Shown here in pieces: positions 27,542 through 39,128 of a stretch of 64,000 nt of DNA (the stretch's first letter is position 1; each line of letters opens with the position of its first letter). A program made the position numbers and the translations under genes. Source of the stretch: Gp6-AA40 sp963818645 (lineage in GTDB: Bacteria > Acidobacteriota > Vicinamibacteria > Vicinamibacterales > UBA2999); contig CAWFTF010000005.1 of the NCBI GenBank assembly GCA_963818645.1, forward strand, positions 1 through 64,000, written 5' to 3'. The notes beneath the pieces are model-generated. The model was given only the letters and a program-made list of their open reading frames with translations. It made no database searches and had not been told where the DNA came from.

Positions 27542-28572
27542 GCGGGCCTCGCCCCGAGTATCAGGCGTTCTACGAAGGACGCTCGGTCATGATCACCGGC
27601 GGGTTGGGCTTCATCGGAAGCAACCTCGCCCGCCAGCTCGTCGACCTTGGCGCACGCGTCCTGCTCATCGACTCGTTGATCAGCGACTACGGCGGGAACC
27701 TCTTCAACATCGATGGCATCGCCGATCGTCTCAAGGTGAACATCGCTGACATCCGTCAGCAGAGCACCATGAACTACCTGGTGCGCGATCACGATGTGAT
27801 CTTCAACCTCGCCGGCCAGGTGAGTCACATCGACAGCATGCGCGAGCCGTACACGGATCTGGAGATCAACTGTCGCGCACAGTTGTCGCTGCTCGAAGCG
27901 TGCCGCCACAACAACCCGACGGTCAAAGTGGTCTTCGCCGGCACGCGACAGATCTACGGGCGCGCGGACTTCCTGCCCGTCACCGAGTCGCATCTCGTGC
28001 GGCCGACCGACGTCAACGGCATCAACAAGGCGGCGGGCGAGTATTACCACCTGGTCTACAACAACGTCTTCGGCGTGCGCGCGTGCTCGCTCCGATTGAC
28101 GAACGTGTACGGGCCACGACAGCTGGTGAAACACAACCGCCAGGGTTTCATCGCCTGGTTCATTCGACAGGCGATCGAGGATCGCGAGATCCAGATCTAC
28201 GGCGACGGCGGGCAGCTGCGCGACTTCGTCTACGTGGACGATGCCGCCGATGCGTTTTTGCGAGCAGGTGCAAGCGATCGCAGCAACGGAGAAGTGTTCA
28301 ACGTCGGCGGGGCAGAAGCCATCTCTCTGCGCGAAGTCGTGGATCTGCTGATCGATGTGGCCGGTACCGGCAGCTATCGATTGATCGAGTGGCCCCAGGA
28401 AAAGAAGGCGATCGACATCGGCGATTTCCACGCAGACTCGTCGCTCATCGGGCGAACGCTCGGATGGGTGCCGACCACGACCCTCCGCGATGGATTGCGA
28501 CGCACGGTGGAGTTCTACCGGGCGCACATGTCCCACTACGTGCCAAGCGGGTCGCCGGTCGCCGTGTCGTGA
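27538..28572 (+). CDS. NAD-dependent epimerase/dehydratase with Asn at the usual Tyr position
   Basis: This 344-residue extended SDR starts at GTG 27538. The Rossmann loop is ITGGLGFIGSNLARQL and the C-terminal sugar-binding half is intact (LTNVYGPRQ, IYGDGGQLRDFVYVDDAADA, GEVFNVGGAEA). At the active site the expected YxxxK is NGINK (Asn160, Lys164; DVNGINKAAGEYY), with Thr136 at the Ser/Thr position. Lys164 is kept. Either a neighbouring Tyr (169 or 170) substitutes or the reaction chemistry differs. Substrate unknown; probably a nucleotide sugar for the glycan made by this locus. It overlaps both neighbours by four bases. Confidence 0.85.
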   Translation: MSGPRPEYQAFYEGRSVMITGGLGFIGSNLARQLVDLGARVLLIDSLISDYGGNLFNIDGIADRLKVNIADIRQQSTMNYLVRDHDVIFNLAGQVSHIDSMREPYTDLEINCRAQLSLLEACRHNNPTVKVVFAGTRQIYGRADFLPVTESHLVRPTDVNGINKAAGEYYHLVYNNVFGVRACSLRLTNVYGPRQLVKHNRQGFIAWFIRQAIEDREIQIYGDGGQLRDFVYVDDAADAFLRAGASDRSNGEVFNVGGAEAISLREVVDLLIDVAGTGSYRLIEWPQEKKAIDIGDFHADSSLIGRTLGWVPTTTLRDGLRRTVEFYRAHMSHYVPSGSPVAVS

Positions 28573-29678
28573 ACGACTCGTCTCCACTTCCTTTCACTGA
28601 TCTCCATCGCGGTGAAGACGCGGCACTCGTCGCAGCGGCAATCGCGCGCGTCGTCGAGGCCGGCTGGTTCGTCCTCGGTCCAGAGGTCGAAGCCTTTGAA
28701 ACCGAGTTCGCATCCGCCTGCGGTGCACCGTTCGCTGTCGGCGTCGGCAACGGCACCGACGGCATCACGCTCGCGTTACGCGCACTCGACATCGGCCCTG
28801 GCGACGAAGTGATCGTGCCGGCGATGACGGCGGCATTCACCGGTCTCGCGGTCATCGCCTGCGGAGCCATACCTCGAATCGTCGACGTCGAGCCCGACAC
28901 GCTGACGATGGATCCTGCCGCGTGCGCCGCAGCGCTCACGCCGCGGACGAAGGCGATCGTCCCGGTGCACCTCTACGGGCAGGCGGCAGACATGACGGCC
29001 CTCCGCACCATCGCCGATCGCCACCGGCTGGCGATCGTGGAAGACTGCTGTCAGGCCCATCTGGCGACAGAAAAGGGTGTTCCTGTCGGCACGCGATCGC
29101 ATGCGGGCGTGTTCAGCTTCTACCCGACGAAGAACCTGGGAGCCCTCGGTGACGGTGGCGCCGTGATCACCAGCGATGCCTCCCTCGCTGCGCGATTGCG
29201 CCGGCTGAGGAACGGAGGGCAGCGCGACAGGTACCATCACGTTGAAGCCGGCGTCAACAGCCGGCTGGACGAAGTCCAGGCCGCCGTCCTGCGCGCACGG
29301 TTGCCGTTGCTCGCGGCATGGACCGGGCGGCGTCGCGCGCTGGCATCGCAGTACCGCACGCAACTCCCGGAGGCGGCACCACCGATTCGCGAGCGCGATC
29401 CCGGCCACGTGTACCATCTCTTCCCGGTGCGTCTGAAGAAGAGAGATGAATTGAGCGCTCACTTGAAGCAGGCAGGCATCGGGACATTGATTCACTACCC
29501 GGTGGCGTTGTCGGCCCAGGGGGCCTTTGCTGCGTTCAAGCCGATGGAGTGCCCCGTCGCCTCCGCCGCCGCAGCGGAACTGCTGTCGCTGCCGATGCAC
29601 CCGCGCCTCGTGGACGCAGACGTGACTCGCGTCACGCGGGAGATCGGCGCATTCCTGAAAGGACACTCTACGGCGTGA
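28569..29678 (+). CDS. DegT/DnrJ/EryC1/StrS-family sugar aminotransferase
   Basis: These PLP enzymes aminate keto-sugars bound to nucleotides. From GTG 28569 the protein is 369 residues. It has VGVGNGTDGITLALRAL, GDEVIVPAMT, the PLP-phosphate/Asp segment AIVEDCCQAHLA, the Schiff-base Lys in FSFYPTKNLGALGDGGA, and NSRLDEVQAAVLRARLP. All match the family; residue choice alone does not tell the sugar. The start overlaps the SDR stop and the stop overlaps the next epimerase start (GTGA both times), indicating a coupled nucleotide-sugar pathway. Confidence 0.93.
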   Translation: MNDSSPLPFTDLHRGEDAALVAAAIARVVEAGWFVLGPEVEAFETEFASACGAPFAVGVGNGTDGITLALRALDIGPGDEVIVPAMTAAFTGLAVIACGAIPRIVDVEPDTLTMDPAACAAALTPRTKAIVPVHLYGQAADMTALRTIADRHRLAIVEDCCQAHLATEKGVPVGTRSHAGVFSFYPTKNLGALGDGGAVITSDASLAARLRRLRNGGQRDRYHHVEAGVNSRLDEVQAAVLRARLPLLAAWTGRRRALASQYRTQLPEAAPPIRERDPGHVYHLFPVRLKKRDELSAHLKQAGIGTLIHYPVALSAQGAFAAFKPMECPVASAAAAELLSLPMHPRLVDADVTRVTREIGAFLKGHSTA

Positions 29679-30639
29679 AAGCCTTGATCACGGGCGGTGC
29701 CGGCTTCATCGGATCGCACCTTGCCGAACAACTTCTCCAGCGCGGCCACGAGGTCGGGGTCATCGACAACCTGTCAACCGGCTCGATCGAGAACATCTCG
29801 CATCTCAAGATCGCGCCCGGCTTCTCTTACGTGATCGACACGATCGACAACGAGTCGTTGCTCGCCGAGTGGATCGATCGGAGCGATGTCGTCTTCCATC
29901 TTGCCGCCGCTGTCGGCGTCAAACTCATCGTCGAACGTCCGGTCCATACGATCGAGACGAATGTGCACGGCACGGAAGTGGTGCTCAAGCACGCGAACAA
30001 GAAGAAGAAGCTGGTCGTGCTCGCCTCCACGTCGGAGGTCTACGGCAAGAGCACTGACGTGCCCTTCCGCGAGAACGCCGAGCACGTGCTCGGTGCCACG
30101 TCGAAGCACCGCTGGGCCTACGCCTGCAGCAAGCTGCTCGACGAATTCCTCGCGCTCGCGTACTGGAAGGAACGGAAACTGCCCGTCGTGATCGTGCGGC
30201 TGTTCAACACAGTCGGACCGCGCCAGACCGGGCAGTACGGAATGGTCCTTCCCACGTTCGTCCGGCAGGCGCTCGGCGGACAACCGATTACGGTGTTCGG
30301 CGACGGTCGTCAGATCTCGCAGCTTCACCTACGTCGGCGACGTCGTCGATGCGCTGATCGCGCTCGCGTCCGAACGCGCGCGCCGTGGGTGAGGTGTTCA
30401 ACATCGGCAATACCAGCGAGGTGACGATTAGACATCTCGCCGAGCGAGTGAAGACCCTCACCAGCAGCGAGTCGCTCATCCAGTACGTTCCGTACGATCA
30501 GGCCTACGAGGCCGGCTTCGAGGACATGCCGAGGCGGGTTCCGGATATCTCGAAAGTGAAGGCGCTCATCGGATTCCGGCCCAAGTTGGAACTGGACGAC
30601 ATCATCAAGAGCGTCATCGAGTACACACGGGGGAACTAG
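29675..30639 (+). CDS. NAD-dependent sugar epimerase/dehydratase, two frameshifts in this sequence
   Basis: From GTG 29675 the protein shows ITGGAGFIGSHLAEQLLQRG, DVVFHLAAAVGVKLI, STSEVYGKS and the catalytic YACSK (Tyr-x3-Lys), so it is a UDP-glucose 4-epimerase/decarboxylase-like SDR. Two single-base additions disrupt the end. One is near 30314: dropping one base gives RQSRSFTYVGDVVDALIALA. The other is in the CGCGCGC stretch near 30381-30387, after which GEVFNIGNTSEVTIRHLAER continues to the stop. With both corrected the protein is about 320 residues with a normal end. It closes the four-gene sugar set begun at 26735. Confidence 0.88.
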
Positions 30640-30655
30640 GGCTACAATGTGCTCC

Positions 30656-31329
30656 ATGCGCAGCAGATCCATCGTTGCGGCCCTGATTGTTCTCCTGGGC
30701 GCCAGCTCAGCCTCCGCCCAGGTGCTCTCACTCGAGTTTCACGACGGACGCGTACGTCTGACTGCCGAGAACGTCCCGGTCAGCCGAATCCTCGACGAGT
30801 GGGCGCGGCGCGGCGGCACGAAGATCGTCAACGGCGAGCGCGTGCCCGGTGCTCCGGTCACGCTTCAACTCAACGACGTTCCCGAGAGGCAGGCGCTCGA
30901 AATCGTGCTTCGCGGCGCTGCCGGATACATGGTGCTCGCGCGCGACACGATTACGCCTGGCGCATCAGCGTTCGACAAGATTCTTGTCCTCCCGACAACG
31001 TCGCGTGCTCCTGCGGCAGCGGCGCCCCCGCCACCCGCGCCCCCGCCGCCGCAATTCCAGAATCGACCCGACACGGACGTCGATCTCGATGAGCCAGCGG
31101 AGAATCCTCAGGGGCCACCTCCCGGCGCATTCCCGCGAGGTCGCGTACCTGCGAATGGCCCTCCGAACGCGCCGCCGCGACAACAGAGGATGAGGAGCCG
31201 GCACAAAATGACACTCCGGCGCCGACGCCAGGAAATCCGTTCGGTGTCGTCCCGGGTGGTGCGCGCCCAGGTACGATCAATACGCCGCCGCCGCGAAACG
31301 TGCCCGACGCAGAACAGACCCCGCGTTAA
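30656..31329 (+). CDS. Secreted protein with STN/secretin-N-like domain and Pro-rich tail, frameshifted
   Basis: A signal peptide (MRSRSIVAALIVLLGASSASA) is followed by LEFHDGRVRLTAENVPVSRI, VTLQLNDVPERQALEIVLRG and GYMVLARD. This matches the short secretin/TonB N-terminal-like domain that interacts with partners at the outer membrane. A long Pro/Ala tail follows. A one-base loss near 31170 (GCCGCC run) moves the frame. Continuing in the other frame gives an acidic, Pro-rich end (TEDEEPAQNDTPAPTPGN ... NVPDAEQTPR) and a stop at 31327-31329, about 225 residues in all. The uncorrected frame runs as arginine-rich nonsense to 31375. Its partner is unknown; it sits between the sugar genes and the GNAT-like gene. 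Confidence 0.7.
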
Positions 31330-31393
31330 CGGTTCGTTCCGATCCCGAGCCCGCTCGAGCAGCGTCGTACAATAGACGCCGTCTCTCTGCGTC

Positions 31394-32438
31394 ATGTCCG
31401 ACATCGACCGCTTCCGTCCCGACGATCGCCGCGGCGTAGACACTGCTTTATCGGCGCACGTACGGCGCCGACGCTGCTGAGGCGATTCGTCTTCGATGGG
31501 ACTGGCAGCATCGTCGCAACCCCTACAACGCAACCGGACAGCCTGGCATCTGGGTCGCTCGCGAAGGCCCGACTGTCGTCGGCCAGTACCCCACGCTGCC
31601 CGTTCGTCTGTCTCTGAAGGGTATGGAAATCGACGGCGCGTGGGGCGCGGGTGCGATGATCGCGCCCGAGCGCGATCGACAGGGGCTCGACGAAGCGCTC
31701 ATTCGTGCCTGGGATCGCAACAGCGGTGCGGTCCTCGCATTCGGCCCGTCCGAACAGCCACGCGGCGTGATCGATCGTCTGCATTGGCCGCAATCGCATC
31801 TCGTCCCCAGCTTCGTGAAGCCACTCACGCGTCGCGCCGCGCGCGTGCCGAACCTGCCGACGCCATTCAACAGGCTGATCTCCGCGATGATCTACCCGGT
31901 CGTCCAGGTCGTCTCGCGGACGCGCCCGCTGCGCGCGGAATGCGAACCGATTCGCCGCTTCGACAACGCCTTCACCGCGCTGTGGGAACGTCTCGCGCCC
32001 AAGTTCGATCTCGCTGTCCGGCGCGACGCCTCCTATTTGAACTGGCGATACATCGAGCCGCCGCACGTCCGCTACTCCATCGTCGCGCTCAAGCGACAAG
32101 GTGACGTCCACGGCTACGCCGTCTATCGTCATCGCCACGAGCCACTCGGCCGCGTCACGATGCTCGTCGATTTCCTCGTGGACCCAGACGATGTCTCGGG
32201 ACTCAAGACGCTGTTGCGCTGGGTCGATCGCGAAGCACGCGCGGAGGATTCGGACAAGGTCCGCTGCGCGGTGATGAACGGCGCGTTCCGGCGCGTCCTG
32301 CGGCGGAACGGCTACTTCAACGTGAAGTCCACCCTCGAAGTAAGCGTGAAGGTCAACGCCGTGCAGGTCCCCAGAGGTTTCTACGACGACACCGAGGGGT
32401 GGCACATCACGAGCGGTGACTCAGAACAGGATCGCTGA
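31394..32438 (+). CDS. GNAT-like acyltransferase, frameshifted near its 5' end
   Basis: From ATG 31394 the frame reads MSDIDRFRPDDRRGVD, then is lost near 31445. Dropping one base gives LYRRTYGADAAEAIRLRWDW and the frame continues unbroken to 32438, for a protein of about 347 residues. The N-terminal half resembles GNAT domains seen in polysaccharide and exosortase-type loci (GQYPTLPVRLSLKG, GAGAMIAPERDRQG). The second half has the YLNWRYIEPPHVRYSIVALK motif common in these proteins. The acyl substrate is unknown; location suggests modification of a glycan or lipid-linked sugar. Confidence 0.72.
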
Positions 32439-32441
32439 CAC

Positions 32442-32891
32442 ATGTCCATGAACGATCAGGTAGGCGCTGACATCACCGCGGCGATGAAAGCGCGCGATGC
32501 GTCTCGCTTGTCCGCGCTGCGGATGCTCAAGGCCGCCGTGATGAACAAGAGCGTCGAGAAGGGTCGCGACCTCGACGATGCGGAAGTGCTGCAGGTCGTG
32601 GCGTCGCTCGTGAAGCAGCGGCGCGACTCGATCGAACAGTTCACGAATGCGGGCCGCACGGATCTCGTCGAGAAAGAGACGGCAGAGCTCACGGTGCTCC
32701 AGGCCTATCTGCCGGCGGCGGCCACGCCGGAGGAAATCAATGCCGCCGTCGCGGAAGCGATCGCCGAAACCGGCGCCTCGTCGCCGAAGGACATGGGCAA
32801 GGTGATGAAGGCGGTCATGCCGAAGCTCGCCGGCAAGAACGCCGACGGGAAAGCCGTCAACGAAGCCGTCCGGCGCACGCTTGGCGCCTGA
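32442..32891 (+). CDS. yqeY: GatB/YqeY domain protein
   Basis: The 149-residue protein matches the whole YqeY family. The N-terminal helical part is MKARDASRLSALRMLKAAVMN and the tail-like domain is LQAYLPAAATPEEINAAV ... GASSPKDMGKVMKAVMPKLAGKNADGKAV. It resembles the C-terminal tRNA-binding domain of GatB and may act in tRNA-dependent amidation or translation, without direct proof. It follows the GNAT gene by three bases, and its stop lies inside the murJ start region (11-base overlap). Confidence 0.92.
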   Translation: MSMNDQVGADITAAMKARDASRLSALRMLKAAVMNKSVEKGRDLDDAEVLQVVASLVKQRRDSIEQFTNAGRTDLVEKETAELTVLQAYLPAAATPEEINAAVAEAIAETGASSPKDMGKVMKAVMPKLAGKNADGKAVNEAVRRTLGA

Positions 32892-34486
32892 GCCAGCCCC
32901 GGTATCCTCGCTGGCACGATCGGCCGCGTCGGCCGGCCTGGCCACGATGACGAGCCGCATCCTCGGCGTCGTCAGGGAACAGGTGCTCGCCTCGTTCTTT
33001 GGCGCCGGTGCGGCGATGGACGCGTACAACGTCGCATTCCGAATCCCCAACCTGCTCCGCGACCTCTTTGCCGAAGGCGCGATGAGCGCCGCCTTCGTTC
33101 CCACGTTCACCACATCGCTGACGACGTCCGGGAAAGAGTCGGCCTGGCGGCTCGGCAATCACGTCGTCAACGCGCTCATCGTTGTGACGGGCGCGCTCGT
33201 GGTGCTCGGCATCGTGTTCATGGAGCCGCTGATTCTGAGCTTCGCAGCGGAGAAATACACATCCGATCCGAAGCAGCTCGCGCTCACGGTGCTGATGGCG
33301 CGGATCATGTTGCCGGCGCTGATGCTCATTGCACTGGCGGCGGCATTCATGGGGATGCTGAACTCACTGCATCACTACTTCATCCCCGCGCTGTCTCCCG
33401 CCACGTTCAACGTCCTGACGATCATCTGCGCGTTCGTGCTCGTGCCGTTGATGCCGGCGTTCGGCCTCGAGCCGATCGTGGCCATCGCGATTGGCACGCT
33501 GCTCGGAGGCGTTACGCAGCTCGCGCTGCAGTGGCCGACGCTGCACAAAGAAGGATTCCGGTATCGCCTCGAGATCGACTGGCGCGACCCCGGGCTTCGC
33601 CGCATCCTCACGTTGATGGGACCGGGAACTGTCGGCCTTGCTGCGACGCAGGTCAACGTGTTCGTCAACACGCTGCTGGCGACCGGCACCGAGACCGGTG
33701 CGGTCTCGTGGCTGCAGTACGCATTTCGGTTGATGTATCTGCCGATCGGGTTGTTCGGCGTGTCGATTGCGACTGCCGTTCTTCCGACGGTATCGCGCCA
33801 TGCAGCCGACCGCGACACCGAGGCGGTGAAAGATACCATCGCCAACGGCGTGTCGTTGATGCTCATGCTGAATGTGCCGGCAAGCGTGGGGCTGATCGTG
33901 CTGGCCCACCCGATCGTGCGCGTGATCCTCGAGCGCGGCCGATTCACCGCCGCGGACACCGCTGCGACGGCTGCCGCGCTGCAGTTCTACGCCCTCGGCC
34001 TGCTTGCATACTCGGTGGTCCGCATCGTGTCGCCGATCTTCTACGCGTTTGGCCGCAGTCGCACACCGGTAACGGTGAGTATCATCACCGTGCTGGTGAA
34101 CGCGGGACTCAATGTCGTGCTGGTTCGCGTGCTCGGGTTCCGGGGGCTGGCGCTCGGCACCTCGATCGCCGCACTGTTCAATGCAGTCGACACTCCTCCT
34201 CGTTCTGCGCAACCATCTGCACGGCATCCACGACGGCCGCATCCTCGGCGCGTTCGCGAGGATCACGGCCGCCGCCGGTGCGATGGGACTCGTCGCCGCT
34301 GCGCTGAACCAGATGCTGGAGGCACGCTGGCCGGGCGGCGCGCTGGTGGTGCAGATCGTGCGCCTGTCGATCACGATTGGCGTGTCGCTGGTGGTGCTCG
34401 GAGTCGCGTCCTGGCTGCTCCGCATCCGCGAGTTCAACGCCGGAATGGCGCTCGTCGCACGCCGGCTCGGCCGACGATCCCGATGA
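32881..34486 (+). CDS. murJ: Lipid II flippase MurJ, frameshifted in this sequence
   Basis: MurJ (MviN) flips lipid II across the membrane. From TTG 32881 the multi-helix protein shows MTSRILGVVREQVLASFFGA, DAYNVAFRIPNLLRDLFAEG and AFVPTF (family signatures) and further helices to LGTSIAALFNA. Near 34186 one extra base moves the frame. Skipping it continues as STLLLVLRNHLHG, two more helices and a stop at 34484-34486 overlapping the next ATG (ATGA). The corrected length is about 534 residues, normal for the family. Uncorrected, the frame runs through ~100 Arg/Pro-rich residues into the transporter gene and imitates a 940-residue fusion. Confidence 0.93.
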
Positions 34487-35703
34487 AACTCCGCTCGTTC
34501 GGGCTGCATCCCACCGTCCTGATCCTGGCGGGCACGCACTTCATCGTGGACGGCTTCGGCAACATCCTCGCGCCGCTGCTGCCGCTGCTCATCCTCAATC
34601 TGAATCTCTCGCTCGCAGCCGCTGGCACGTTGCAGATGTTCTTTCAGCTCGCGAACTCAGTCGCCCAGCTTGGCTTTGGCTACATCGCTGACAGATGGCG
34701 GCCGCGACTTCTCTTGCTGGCCGGGCCGGTGCTGTGTGTGACGACAATCACGTTGATCGGGCTGGCGCCAGATCGAATCACGCTGACGTTCGTGCTCGTG
34801 CTTGGCGGGCTCGGCGGTGCGGCGTTCCACCCGCCGGCGGCGGCGCTCGTGCACCGGTTCTCTGGAAAGCAGCGCGGCATGGCCATGTCGACGCACATCA
34901 CCAGCGGCACCCTCGGCCAGGCGATGGCGCCGCTCGTCTTTGCGCCGTTCGTGCAGCAGTTCGGCCTGCGCTCCACGCCGTTGCTGATGATCCCGGCGCT
35001 GATTGCGTTGCTCTTCTTCCTGCTTCGCCGAATCCCAACCTTCGACCGGCTGCAGGAGCATCACGAAGCCGGAGGGCTCTCCGCGCTTCGACCGTACGCG
35101 AAGCCTCTGACGCTGCTCTACCTGATCGTCGTCCTGCGCACGCTGACCGCCATGAGCTTCTCGACGTTTCTACCTGTGCTTCTGACCAGGCGTGGCCAGT
35201 CGCTCGCGCAAGCTGGAACCGTCGTCTCGATCTATCTGATCGCGGTGGGTCTCGGAGGATTCATTGGCGGACCGTCTGCCGATCGCTTCGGACCGCGACG
35301 CGTGATCATCTTGTCTCTCGTCTGCTCGGTGCCATTTCTGATGATCGCGCCCATGCTCAATGGGGCGCTGTTCATCGTCGTGCTCGCCGTCGGTGGATTC
35401 CTGTTGCAGTCAACATTACCGGTCAATGTCACCTTTGCACAGCTCCTCGCACCAATCAGTGCAGCGACGGTGTCGTCGCTCATGATGGGCTTCGCATGGG
35501 GCACTGGCGGGCTCACGGTGCCGCTCGTCGGCATGATGGCGGATCGCATCGGGATCGAGCGTGCGCTCGTGGTGATGTCGGCGATGCCGCTCGTGGCCGC
35601 GCTCCTGGCTGTTTCGCTTCCCTCTCGTAATCAGCCGCATATGACAGCGCGGGCGTCTGACGCCACCACCGCCGAAGGGATCGGCATCGATGTTGCTGAT
35701 TAG
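34483..35703 (+). CDS. MFS transporter, fosmidomycin-resistance (Fsr)-like
   Basis: The 406-residue, 12-helix major facilitator protein begins with THFIVDGFGNILAPLLPLL, the pattern of the Fsr subfamily. Loop motifs are DRWRPRLLLLAG (between helices 2 and 3) and SADRFGPRRVIILS (between 8 and 9). Fsr proteins export drugs or metabolites by proton antiport; the natural substrate here is unknown. The ATG overlaps the corrected murJ stop by four bases. Confidence 0.85.
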   Translation: MKLRSFGLHPTVLILAGTHFIVDGFGNILAPLLPLLILNLNLSLAAAGTLQMFFQLANSVAQLGFGYIADRWRPRLLLLAGPVLCVTTITLIGLAPDRITLTFVLVLGGLGGAAFHPPAAALVHRFSGKQRGMAMSTHITSGTLGQAMAPLVFAPFVQQFGLRSTPLLMIPALIALLFFLLRRIPTFDRLQEHHEAGGLSALRPYAKPLTLLYLIVVLRTLTAMSFSTFLPVLLTRRGQSLAQAGTVVSIYLIAVGLGGFIGGPSADRFGPRRVIILSLVCSVPFLMIAPMLNGALFIVVLAVGGFLLQSTLPVNVTFAQLLAPISAATVSSLMMGFAWGTGGLTVPLVGMMADRIGIERALVVMSAMPLVAALLAVSLPSRNQPHMTARASDATTAEGIGIDVAD

Positions 35704-35710
35704 GACCTAG

Positions 35711-36475
35711 TTGGCGCAGACTGGAGCGATGCGGGGACGATACCCAAGTCCGTCCGACGTGATGTATTCGTTCGGCCCGGGCAGACTGACACCGGCGGTG
35801 AAGGCGATCATGATCGCCAACGTCGCAGTGTTCGTTCTGACGTTCTTTGCGCCCGCGTTAGTTGTTCGGCTGGGATTGCGTCCCGCGGACCTGTTCGGAC
35901 AGTTCGCCGTCTGGCAGCTCGTCACCTACATGTTCGTGCATGCCGGCCTCTCGCACATTTTCTTCAACATGCTCACGCTGTACTTCGTCGGCGTCGAGCT
36001 GGAGCGCATCTGGGGAACGAAGTACTTCACGAAGTTCTACTTCGCGTCAGGACTCGGCGCCGGCCTCACGCAGGTACTGCTCGGCATCCTGCCGTTTCCA
36101 TTCGCCAATCAGTTCTACTATCCGTCGACGGTGGGCGCGTCCGGTGCGATCTACGGCCTGCTGATGGCCTTCGCGCTCTACTTCCCAACCCGGACGTTCC
36201 TCGTGTTCTTCGTCTTCCCGGTCCAGGCGCGCTACTTCGTGATGATCCTCGGCGCGATGGCCCTGCTCTTCTCGCTCGGCGGCGGTGCTGGTGTCGCGCA
36301 CACGGCACACCTTGGTGGTCTGCTGTCAGGGTATCTGTATTTGAAGGGGAAGCGGCTCAACGTCGTCTCTGAGATCCAGTACCGCTACCTGAAGTGGCGG
36401 ATCAATCGCATGCGGAAGAAGTTCGACGTCTATTCCGGTGGCCGACGAGATGACTACGACCGTCGAGTCCACTGA
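35711..36475 (+). CDS. Rhomboid-family intramembrane serine protease
   Basis: Rhomboids cleave transmembrane substrates within the bilayer. The 254-residue protein has the characteristic HAGLSHIFFNMLTLYFVG, the nucleophile motif GASGAIYG and the catalytic His in AHTAHLGGLLSGYLYLKGKR. A short cytoplasmic C-terminal tail follows the last helix. The TTG start at 35711 has AGGACC before it; ATG 35729 is the alternative. Confidence 0.9.
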   Translation: MAQTGAMRGRYPSPSDVMYSFGPGRLTPAVKAIMIANVAVFVLTFFAPALVVRLGLRPADLFGQFAVWQLVTYMFVHAGLSHIFFNMLTLYFVGVELERIWGTKYFTKFYFASGLGAGLTQVLLGILPFPFANQFYYPSTVGASGAIYGLLMAFALYFPTRTFLVFFVFPVQARYFVMILGAMALLFSLGGGAGVAHTAHLGGLLSGYLYLKGKRLNVVSEIQYRYLKWRINRMRKKFDVYSGGRRDDYDRRVH

Positions 36476-36507
36476 GCCCGAGACCCCGGGCGGAGAGCCT
36501 CGAGATT

Positions 36508-36864
36508 ATGCCCGCCAGACTGCATCGCTGGGACGAGATCGCGCTTGCGAAGGTCACGGAGATGCTGTCGCAGAAGATCGTGACGGGCGAACGCGAGATG
36601 ATCGCCCAGACGTACCTCAAGCGCGGCGCGCTCGTGCCCATCCACTCCCACGAGAGCGAACAGATGACGTATGTGCTCCAGGGCGCGCTTCGCTTTCTCG
36701 TCGACGGCGAAGAGGTGATCGTCCGGGAGGGCGAGGTCATGCACATCCCCGCGCACACGCCGCATCAGGCGGAGGCGCTCGAAGACACGTTCGAATTGGA
36801 CGTGTTCAGTCCAGTCCGGCAGGACTGGGTTGACATCGCGGATCAACCCGGAACAGAACCGTGA
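36508..36864 (+). CDS. Cupin-domain protein
   Basis: This 118-residue single-domain cupin has the first motif GALVPIHSHESEQMTYVLQG (His, His, Glu ligands), the intervening FLVDGEEVIVREGEVMHIPA and the third-ligand His in HTPHQAEALEDT. A mononuclear metal site is therefore complete. Single cupins serve as small enzymes or sensors; no substrate can be named. It follows the rhomboid gene after 32 bases and precedes the E1 gene by 65. Confidence 0.85.
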   Translation: MPARLHRWDEIALAKVTEMLSQKIVTGEREMIAQTYLKRGALVPIHSHESEQMTYVLQGALRFLVDGEEVIVREGEVMHIPAHTPHQAEALEDTFELDVFSPVRQDWVDIADQPGTEP

Positions 36865-36929
36865 ACAATTCTCCCGTGGCGGGCGGCTCGAAACCCGCGG
36901 CCCGACGGCCGTGAGATAATTTTCTACCG

Positions 36930-39083
<2,154 letters not shown>

Positions 39084-39123
39084 GCCGGGACCCGGGGCCG
39101 GGATCCGGGATCCGGGCAATCCG
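39084..39123. repeat. Degenerate word repeat (CCGGGAYCC-like)
   Basis: The gap after the E1 stop is built from near copies of one word: CCGGGACCC, GGGGCCGGGATCC, GGGATCCGGGCAATCCGG. Copies are 7-9 bases apart and several are self-complementary (GGATCC), so local hairpins are possible. Confidence 0.55.
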
Positions 39124-39128
39124 GTTCT

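Noticed and set aside
32881..35703. Genuine MurJ-transporter fusion protein
   Set aside because: The junction is ~100 nonsense residues, and both genes have normal ends in other frames.
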